Shown: positions 1 to 7,456 of the stretch, in pieces | Layout: the number at the start of each line of letters is the position of its first letter | Position numbering within the stretch: the stretch's first letter is position 1 | Origin: Wuchereria bancrofti | Taxonomy: Eukaryota; Nematoda; Chromadorea; Rhabditida; Onchocercidae | Assembly (NCBI GenBank): GCA_005281725.1 | Contig: SSBO01000009.1 | Span: 426,606 to 449,036, forward strand | Direction: 5' to 3' | Length of the DNA: 22,431 bases | Notes under the pieces: model-generated | Databases searched by the model: none | What the model was told of the DNA's origin: nothing | The model's input: only the letters and a program-made list of their open reading frames with translations | Translations under genes and position numbers: made by a program

Positions 1-180
1 TCAGTGACTTAATATTTAATCAGCTATCAACAAAGTATTCAACAAGAGATTTGAGGAGGCACATACAACGCATATCTAACTATTTATGTTGACTGAAATA
101 TTCTTAAAACCATTTTACTTTGATCAATTATGTCAACACATGTCGCAAAAGTTTTTTTAGCATATTACTTTTTTCTTTGC
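1..180 (+). repeat. Promoter/signal-exon repeat, left copy (inverted partner at 15655-15830)
   Basis: Bases 1-150 are an inverted, diverged copy of 15655-15830. Shared stretches include GGTTTTAAGAATATTTCAGT and TACTTTGTTGAT when read on the opposite strand. The repeat ends in an ATG at 129-131 on + that matches the start of the signal-type exon at 15680 on - (MSTHVAKVF here, MLTHVTKVL there). In this copy the reading frame stops at a TGA after 17 codons, so the exon is a relic. I see no continuation of a gene downstream. Confidence 0.6.
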
Positions 181-490
181 TGAAATGATATTAACTACAC
201 CTGTCAAGAAATCATAGCGTGACATGTATTTCATTTGTCCTCCTAATCTTTTCAATTTAATCACTTTACTTATTCCAATTTCTATAATTTATTTTTTTGC
301 ATTGCTGCAATTGTGAATGCTAAAATTGTTTAATATTAACTATTGCAAGTTTTGACCTTGACATTTTGTTAAAAACAATGCAAAATATAGCAATTCAATG
401 CATCGAATATTTTTTTAAGGCCTAATTGATATAAAAATTTCAAACACTGTGATTGCCTTATTTGCTTTTTTTTTTTTTTGTTTTAACTAA
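181..490. other. AT-rich stretch without a recognisable gene
   Basis: No exon flanked by convincing splice sites is visible on either strand. The open frame at 453-686 (+) starts in a poly-T tract and runs antisense through the relic signal exon at 582-641, so it is not taken as a gene. Confidence 0.5.
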
Positions 491-581
491 CTGTAGGAAT
501 TTCTGTCAAAAGCAATTAAAAAAGGTTCAAACAGCCATACTAAAAGAATTAATTCAATATGTAAAAGGAAAGTTGTGCTAC

Positions 582-641
582 CATAGCATGCAGTTAAGTA
601 TATTTTGCAACAAATGCATTTATAAAAACCAACCAATTCAT
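582..641 (-). pseudogene. Relic signal-peptide exon, divergent to the 1304 gene
   Basis: Reading - from 641, the exon begins MNWLVFINAF and matches the signal exon at 1304 (MKWLVFISVF) and the one at 21936. A TAA interrupts it after codon 15, before the position where the other copies have their splice donor. The donor-like sequence GCTATG|GTAGC is still present. No partner second exon is found below 545, so it is taken as a dead copy. Confidence 0.55.
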
Positions 642-958
642 ATTCGACCGCTTAATGCACTAACATATCTAACTACAAAATTTTAATTTAAATTAACAAT
701 TTGTATGCAAAATTATCATTTAATGCAAAATAGCCATTTGTTCGTTAGGTAAATGAAACGCGTTGCGTTCGCCATGCGTCATATTTATGAGAAATTCACT
801 TAACAATTAGAGTTTTTTAATAAGACGGCAAAGTCGCATTATCAGTTAGATTTTTGTTAAGCACTCGGTCATCCTTTTATATTTCTTCACTTTTTAGGAC
901 ATAAAATCGTACTGTTAATACAATGCTCATCTTTTTAATTATCATTAAGCTGCACTGA

Positions 959-1032
959 CTGAACCGGTACCAGAACTTCACTGAGTAAACCGGCAACAGA
1001 TGTTCTCTGAGTAAACCGGCACCAGATGTTGG
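959..1032. repeat. 26-bp tandem repeat in the promoter (CTGAGTAAACCGGCAnCAGA unit)
   Basis: Two full units, 981-1006 and 1007-1032, follow a shorter 22-base unit at 959-980. Each contains ACCGG, and the full units also contain CAGATGTT. The inverted partner at the right end of the window (about 22185-22232) has one unit only, so copy number differs between two otherwise similar promoters. ACCGG and CAGATG resemble Grainyhead-type and E-box cores respectively, but that is only a resemblance. Confidence 0.6.
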
Positions 1033-1303
1033 ACTGATCCGGGTCGTTTAAGTATTTTTTTAATAATATTGACTGGATGAAGAAGAAAATTTGACAGAGA
1101 TATGAGTGATGAAGTGCTTTATGCTAGAACACACCAATCGTTAAGAAAATTTCTCATAGCTTATGACGTATTACAAATGCAACACACATCGTTTACTCAA
1201 CTAACAAATGCGCAAATTTACATCAAACGATGTTTTCCATACAAATTATTAATTTAAATGAATGTTTTCTTGTTAAAGATATCAGTGCAACAAGCGGTCA
1301 AAT

Positions 1304-1673
1304 ATGAAGTGGTTGGTTTTTATAAGTGTTTTTCTGGAAAGCATACATACTGCATGCTATGGTGACAAACTTTACTTTCACATTTTCAGTTAATTTCATC
1401 GGTACAGCGGTTTGTACATTCGTTAATTGCTTTTGACGAAAAGGGTTGGATGAAATTATTAATTAAATTTTCTTAACTGATAAGAAAAAGTGGTCAGTGT
1501 TAGGACTATGTGAATATGACAAAAAAAGAATGCATAATTGTAACATCAATGTGTTAAAAATATGTCATTGCGATGGCTTTTATCATCTGTCAACTAAAGA
1601 GGGACAGCCTATCTCTCTGGGAATTATTAAGCGATATGTTAATTTGAGGAAAGCTGAACCAAATTTGAACTAA
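1304..1673 (+). CDS. Short secreted Cys-rich peptide, two exons (EGF-like spacing)
   Basis: Exon 1 is 1304-1361 and begins with a clear signal peptide (MKWLVFISVFLESIHTA). It ends in phase 1 at the donor G|GTGACA. Exon 2 runs to the TAA at 1671-1673. Two acceptors both keep the frame: CAG before 1498 (77 residues) or TTAG before 1504 (75 residues). Exon 2 has no ATG near its start and was found from its open frame and protein-like composition. The mature peptide has five cysteines, with C-x9-C-x7-C-x-C followed by DGFY. This resembles the C-terminal half of an EGF-like module, but the sixth cysteine is missing. It is likely secreted; its target is unknown. The promoter lies in the palindromic module upstream. 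Weak points are the non-consensus donor and the lack of a strong pyrimidine tract before the acceptor. Confidence 0.5.
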
Positions 1674-2338
1674 AGTTGTAAACTTTCTTGCCGTATAATA
1701 GGTTTTATATCACTTTTTTCTTGCACTTCAATGGATATATCAAGTGGCTAAAATTTAATTTGAGGTAAACATGAAAGAGTGACTGTACAACGAAAAGTTC
1801 TAAAGAAAAGTTGATAGTTCCTCAGTCGTCGTTCATCTTTTCTTACATTCAGTCAACATTTTGTAGACACATATAACTGTGGTAGGAAATGAAATTCTCA
1901 ATGACAGTAATTAATGTAATTACAAAAAAAATCTGAAATGATATAAGCAAAGTTCAGTAATTTGGATATGGGATTATTCATCTCTGAATTACATCTGTTA
2001 ATTGAAAAACTCGAATGAAATCACTGTAGAAAAATGAACTCTGAAGTTTGCTTCAAAATAAATTGCTTTTATTTCACTGAATTCAGTGATATTCTTTGTT
2101 TCAAATATTTTGAAAATAATCAATAATAGAAGACAAAAAGTTTTAATATTTGTTTTCCTGTTCTTGGCTGTTCCATTAATTTGATAATGAAATATTGTAT
2201 AACTTAAAAAATTCTTCAAGATTTTTTTTCTTATCGATGTGTTAAAGAAGCTATTAAACATTTTACAGCAGCTTCTGTTTCACAATTATATAATTTCTTT
2301 AAATTTTTTCTTTAGCAGCAAATATGAATACTTTTCAG
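1674..2338. other. Spacer and presumed 5' region of galectin-like gene 1
   Basis: The first exon of gene 1 should lie here or further upstream and must end with two bases of a split codon. I could not find a convincing one. A weak option is ATG at 1968 with donor CT|GTTAAT near 1996. The - strand open frame at 1998-2261 is low-complexity and has no support. Confidence 0.35.
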
Positions 2339-4645
2339 GATTACAGTAGCAATTTATTGCTCTTATACTTTGGTTTCAAAAAAAATGTTAATGGCAAGAC
2401 AGATTGTTAACAGATTTCCACATATTACTGATCTAATTGATAAGGGTCGTATAAATGCTAATGAACGATTTATATTCTATAATTCAACTGAGGTATAATA
2501 TTAAAATAATAATTCAAAATAAAAGGGAAATCATTCAATGATAATTCGATAATGCAATATAAATGAAAGAAATTATAATTTCTGCTTTTTTATTTATAAA
2601 AGTATTAGTATATCACATAATGATGTGAACAATGTATGCTTAAGCTTAAGAATTTATATTCGTGAGATTTTATTTTTAGGAAATTCGGACGTTCCATCGA
2701 TTGACATTCAATGATTCGATTATGATACGTATAGAAAATAGTCGTTTTAATTCTTCTAAATCAGATAAAAATCAGAGCTCGTAAGTATTCAAAATGTAGT
2801 TATCTGAATGTATGTTAGAACATTCTTTTAAATTTGCAAAAATCAGAGCAAATTTTGATCAAATACATTTTTATTTTTCAGTGCCACATTTTACTTTCTG
2901 GATAAGGAAGAATATGAAATTGTTCGTTTTGTATTTTACCCTGGCAGCTCTGAAGTAAAGTTTTATATTTTATACACTTTTTTTTTCAATTCATCGAATT
3001 TATCAGAAAATTTTTTTTTTTGCATTAGATGTTAAAGTTATATAATTTGAAATATTTTCTAGGCAAATTGTTACGAAATTAGACAACAAAGAATTACATA
3101 AATTAAAATATTTCAGCTAAATCATTTGATCATTTTTAGATTAAACTTAAATGCGTTTCTCATCAATACGAAAGTATTCATATGTGGCAGTCTCCACAAT
3201 ATATGCAACCGTATTATGAGTTTATCTTATTATTTTTAAGATATAGCATAATAGTACGTATTTTTTTGGTCAATAATTCTAATTAATTAAATTTTGGTTA
3301 ATTTTTTTTCATTAATCTTAATTCAACTATTTGTTAATTGATAGTATTACTTCCAGGTATTTCATAAAAAAAGACCTTATCTTGCAAGCGGACGCTGCAC
3401 TAGTCGTATTCCTGACATTACGAAATTTAAACACAGCTCAGTAAGCATGTATGGTTTAGCAACAATGGTAGAAGTACGACCCGAAAGTGCTGTATGTATT
3501 AAAAGATAAATATTTTTTATGTTAAAATATTTCATATTATTGATTGTTAATTAATACTATTTCATTTTTTTTTAATTTCATAATTTTTGATTTTTTTTTC
3601 TTTCAGAGAGTCCCCGGTAATTGGCATATTATTAAGCCAATTCCAATAAATCACAAAATTATTATCAGATATTATCAGTATATATTTTGGAGCGTAATAA
3701 CAATTCGATTAACGGATAAAAATGAAATAACAGCACTTACCGTAACTATAGTTCATATAAGCGGGGTATTATCTTTTTTTTTTGATTTTGATAAAAAATA
3801 AAAATGTGTTTATGATTTTGCTATAAGTTATCATTTATGAATTTTGATTAAATTCATCAGCTATGTAAAAATGCTTCAACTCTGAACTTTTAGACGCTTT
3901 ATGCAAGACGTGTTAGATTGGATAATCAAAATATAAGATGTGCTGCTTTTGCACGCACTTCAGTAATACGTTATGCGCATATTCGTCAAGTTGAAATTAG
4001 CGTATTCCCACATCAATATAAGGTTTCAGTTTTGATTTTATACAATAATCCCATCAAGAAGAAAAAAAAAGATCAAATTTATGATTGTTCAATTATATCT
4101 ATTTAACTGAAAGATAAACTTGTAATGCTAATTTCAATAGACATTAGCTTGATTTGTTTTATTTCAATTAATATTGAATAGATTTGTTCGTTTTAGCTAG
4201 CATTAAAATAATTTGTATTGCTAAATAATGATAATCTGATAGTTTATAGAAGGAAAAAGAAGTCACACAAAATAAATTCATTATATTATTTTTAAAAATG
4301 AATAGATTACGAAAATTAATTTTGCTATTTGTCACAAACTGAAACTTTATAATCTTGTGAAAATTTGTTCTCAATATATCGAGAAAAACTAGACATGAAA
4401 TATACAAAGATGAATGAGAAAAATATTCATCAAAGTGGTTCATTTTAAAGTTAAGTAAAATAATAATTGAAAATAAAATATTTATTTTCAAGATTGCTAT
4501 GCGAAACCCAAAAGGAGACCATTATGTGGTGGAAGAATGTATAATTTATGGTCATCATTTATCTCCATATGATATTCAACAAGCTATTTTTGATGCAACA
4601 AGCAATAAAACAGTATTTTATGCTTATTATATAGAACCAGTGTGA
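2339..4645 (+). CDS. Secreted two-domain galectin-like family protein, gene 1 (exons 2-9; exon 1 not found)
   Basis: Exons: 2339-2492, 2680-2780, 2882-2954, 3140-3253, 3357-3491, 3607-3765, 3894-4022, 4493-4645 (TGA). All joins are in frame and all introns are GT-AG; the total is 1018 bases of coding sequence. The start of exon 2 is hydrophobic (ITVAIYCSYTLV) and probably forms part of a signal peptide. Exons 3-6 form domain 1 and exons 7-9 domain 2. Each domain has one Cys pair: residue 5 of exon 5 with residue 14 of exon 6, and residue 16 of exon 8 with residue 16 of exon 9. Exon 9 carries YGHHLSPYDIQQ, like the HR-x-P-x3-I strand of galectins. The usual sugar-contact motifs (H-x-N-x-R, W-G-x-E) are not visible. 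The upstream signal exon at 1304 would be out of frame with exon 2. Function is unknown. Confidence 0.6.
4023..4492 (+). other. Intron 8 of gene 1 (unusual AAG|GTTTCA donor)
   Basis: The intron starts at a GTTTCAG donor instead of GTA/GTG. The same donor, at the same codon and phase, is kept in genes 2 and 3. The intron interior is AT-rich, and the - strand open frame at 4168-4491 lies inside it with no sign of being coding. Confidence 0.5.
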
Positions 4646-5452
4646 AATTTTAGATTATTTATGTCTGAAATATTGTTATGAACTTTTCTTTTTATTCAGT
4701 TAACATGTTTCGATGTATAAATTATTATTTCAATTTTTATAGCTAAAAAAAGGAAAAAAACTTCCTAAAATGGATTAAACAAGTTGAAAGGATTAAATAA
4801 ATGTGAATATGCTAACGCAAAAAGATTTCTGAAAAGATCTGTCAACTTATGTTCGATGTAAACATTCGGTAGGTGAAAAGATCAATGTGAAGAAGTAGGA
4901 AGTCCCGTTGCAAAAAACTCTGCGGAAGATCTCCTTGGATTCCTTATATGTGGTTTTCTCCTCGAAGCTAGCACTATGTGCAGACGGTAACTACGTTATG
5001 GATCATACGTGTCCATATCTTTCGATTTGAGATTAAAGTGGACTAGGTAACGACTGATCGACGTGCCCAGGGTATAATCTTCGGGAAGCAATAATATATC
5101 TTGAAGGTAAACTCAGGCAGTTGAGTCCTTAATAAAATGGTTCCAGTAACTTAAGCCTTGCGTGTTCATTGTCATACTGTCAGTGTAGCGGATGTTTACG
5201 AACGTACGGAAGCGGTATTGATTCAAGGAGATAGATAGTATATGGCTATAGTAGATGGAACAGATAGTATAAAGGCTCTAAAGATTTCGTCAGGTATTTA
5301 TTTGTCCTATATTTTTTATGAAATTTTCCAAATGTCTTTGTTTTATTGTCAATCTCTCTGTTATTCTTGGTGTCCGAGATAGATACACTGCTAGACCGAT
5401 ATAAACTTAAATGATCCTATGGTGACATGAAGAAGATGGTAATCTACCTGCA
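4493..5452 (+). repeat. Exon-9 plus 3'-flank block, copy A
   Basis: Contains the last exon of gene 1 and about 800 bases of downstream DNA that recur almost unchanged at 19531-20562 in the same orientation. Parts recur inverted at 12296-12869 and 18838-19040. The flank holds a less AT-rich core (about 4890-5120, for example GACTGATCGACGTGCCCAGG) that is strikingly conserved although it does not look coding. Homology with the 19.5-kb copy stops abruptly at ACCTGCA (5452 and 20562). Confidence 0.75.
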
Positions 5453-5578
5453 GAAACAACCGGTACAAAACTTTGCTTGAAACTGACAAAGCAGGAATTT
5501 ATGGGTTGTGTAAAACAAGGAAAGCCACAAAAAGTCCGCAAAGAGCATTTCTTGAATAAAGTGATTTTAGACTTTTAG
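5426..5578 (+). other. Possible orphan coding exon in the repeat flank
   Basis: An open frame of 50 codons runs to a TAG at 5576-5578. It has a protein-like composition (starts HEEDGNLPAETTGTKLC, later EFMGCVKQGKP). A TGA precedes it directly, there is no ATG at the start and no good acceptor nearby. In the copy at 20.5 kb the frame is cut after nine codons. It may be a remnant of the last exon of a mobile or duplicated gene, or chance. The product is not recognised. Confidence 0.2.
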
Positions 5579-5639
5579 TCTGAGTTTTCAGTTGTACAAG
5601 GCTGAGTAATCTTGAAGAACGACAGCTCACAATAAACTT

Positions 5640-6345
5640 TCGAAATTTAGATTTCGGATGAAATCTCACTAAGCCTAGTGTCTCGTGTCGCGAATTTCAA
5701 TATTGCGAAGCTAATAAATGTTAATACTGCTTAATATAGCAATCCATTATAATTTCTCTTGCAATGCATCGCACTCGTTTAGCTGATCTTTGATCTTATA
5801 ACAATCCTATGCTATGAGCATCCACCATTTAATGTCAATTGTAACCAATTATAGTTGTAAGTTCTTTGTGATATCCATGCAATCCCTTGCATTGTAACTA
5901 TTGTTCATTGTAACCTATTGTTCAAGTAACTCATTATCATGTCTAAACGATTTCTTCTTTGTACGAAAGTGTCTGATTATAAACCACTCTCACATCTTAA
6001 CATATATAATGCATCAGTTTTTGTTGGATCTATCAAGATTGTACGGTTGCTTCTGTTAATAAAGGATTATTCTCTTTCTCAATTACCCCACATACATCTA
6101 CATCCAACGAATCTCCCTGCAATCAATAACCTCTCCGGAAATAATAAATTAAATTATCAAATCTTCCAAGACAAATTTTGCTTCCACAATACCTTGTCAC
6201 ATTTCATTTACTATATGTGTCACCTTGAAAGTCTCTTCTAAACTGAGAGCTATGTTTAACTCAGACCGAACGGTGAACACATAACTACTTATTCTTAGCG
6301 TCTAGACATTTTTGCAAGACGAAAAGCTGTTTTTCTTGCAAGACA
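5640..6345. repeat. Outer part of the 3'-flank block, recurring inverted at 12.0 kb and 18.3 kb
   Basis: 5690-5915 matches 12047-12290 inverted (TTGTAACTATTGTTCATTG type sequence and TGCAATGCATCGCACTCG). 6180-6345 matches about 18290-18470 inverted (AGCGTCTAGACATTT and CCGAACGGTGAAC). The two partner copies have different internal deletions, so 4493-6345 is the most complete version. The 100-codon open frame at 5939-6241 lies wholly inside this repeat, and I do not regard it as a gene. Confidence 0.65.
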
Positions 6346-6469
6346 GGACAAGTAGTATCCTTGGTGAGCGATTTTCTTCCTGGACAGTAAAGGTAAATTG
6401 TAGGTTGTTTTCATTAAACGAATTTTTGTGTTTCTTTAATAAGAACCTTAAGCATTCTGCGGTGTACTA

Positions 6470-6863
6470 ATGGATCCTATTTTTGATGGGTCATCAAGCA
6501 TTGATAGCTTTCAATGTCATTCTGGAAATGTTACCTCTTTAAGGTTTGATTCCAAAGTTAAATTTGCTTCACTCAAGGTAATCTATTTGGTATTCTAGTG
6601 TTTTGCATTCTTCATTGCTGAACTATGACGAATATTGAGAATATTTCTCTCATGCATAAGAGTTAATCAATTTCATATCAGTGCTTGAGCTGTGGGGATG
6701 CATCCACTGCTGAAAAATGAAGTTTAGATCGTTCTTTTAGCAATCGTTTTTTTTTGGCTTCAAAATTCTTTTCCATTTTGATGTTGAAGTTCAAACGATT
6801 ATCATGTTAGTCGTTTGCGGGAACTTTTCGAATGTGATGGCAAAGGTCAGTGTTTCTGCATGA
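6470..6863 (+). CDS. Candidate small spliced gene or gene relic (unrecognised)
   Basis: Exon A is 6470-6577, an ATG followed by 36 open codons (MDPIFDGSSSIDSFQCHSG...) ending at donor CTCAAG|GTAATC. Exon B starts at 6741 after a strong acceptor, TTCTTTTAG, in matching phase 0, and reads to a TGA at 6861-6863. This gives 76 residues. Alternatively exon B ends at AAG|GTCAGT (6845) and a third frame at 6875-6979 follows (LDCMLFVVCNERHKAIMQSE...), but the implied intron would be only 29 bases and out of phase. Exon B and the third frame have beta-strand-like alternation, as in galectins, so this may be a decayed relative of the neighbouring family. Similarity is too weak to claim. Confidence 0.3.
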
Positions 6864-6979
6864 TCAATTTCCAGAGTTAGATTGCATGTTGTTTGTTGTG
6901 TGTAATGAACGACATAAGGCGATAATGCAATCAGAAGTCATTTCATTTTGTGATTTCTCCGCAAAATTACAAACATAGA

Positions 6980-7456
6980 AATTTAGAATTTTAATTATGA
7001 ATATAACTCCAGGTCTAATCAGAAGAGTATGTAACGGAACTACTACTGTATGAGATTACTTTCATGGAGACAAATCTCATTGAGGCGCGTGAATAATTTA
7101 TATTAATATGAATAATTTACGTAAAAAATATTTCACTTTCGTTCAGTTTTCCGAAAGTATATAATATTATTAACACCTGTCTTTTATTCCTAGGTATATT
7201 ACTACAACGAAAGTGTAATGACATTTAGCTCGTTAAAAGATGAAATTATTGAAATTTTCAATCAAATCCATAAAATATATTTCATATAATTTTTTATCTA
7301 ATGATAACAGAGGTGATAATAAAAAATGTAGCATGTTTTTTTTCCAATGTCTACGTTTATTGCTAAAAATTTCACTTTTTATAATCAAAGATAAATTACA
7401 TAACAGTTGAATAAAGAGGGAAAATTCAAACTTTTTGACAGAGAGAGAATAAAGAT
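6980..7456. other. Intergenic spacer between the 6.5-kb candidate and the 3' end of gene 2
   Basis: AT-rich. The - strand open frame at 7233-7460 abuts the stop of gene 2, is low-complexity and lies in its probable 3' untranslated region. I see no other feature. Confidence 0.45.

Larger units (their letters stand above)
545..1361. promoter_or_regulatory. Palindromic head-to-head promoter with a signal exon at each end
   Basis: The two halves are inverted, diverged copies of each other with a centre near 970. The left half carries a - strand start at 641 (MNWLVFIN...) that stops after 15 codons. The right half carries the intact + strand start at 1304 (MKWLVFIS...). Homology continues past the left relic exon into its intron (TTAATTGCTTTTGAC at about 512-526 on -, and at 1422-1436 on +). 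About 660 bases separate the two ATGs and presumably hold a bidirectional promoter. The part from 757 to about 1354 is repeated in inverted orientation at 21884-22431. No TATA box or factor site can be assigned with confidence. Confidence 0.6.

Noticed and set aside
453..686. 77-codon + strand open frame
   Set aside because: Begins in a poly-T tract and runs antisense through the relic signal exon and promoter module.
1998..2261. 87-codon - strand open frame
   Set aside because: Phe/Ile/Lys-rich, typical of AT-rich noise, with no splice sites or paralog match.
1304..2492. Joining the 1304 signal exon to gene 1 exon 2
   Set aside because: The donor is phase 1 while exon 2 needs phase 2; the join stops within three codons. 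The exon fits the Cys-rich exon at 1498 instead.
4168..4491. 107-codon - strand open frame
   Set aside because: Falls entirely within intron 8 of gene 1 on the opposite strand, has no counterpart in genes 2 and 3, and is low-complexity.
5939..6241. 100-codon + strand open frame (MSKRFLLCTK...)
   Set aside because: Lies wholly within the 3'-flank repeat. The related copies at 12 kb and 18 kb lack or break it. Composition is unlike the real exons and there are no splice signals.
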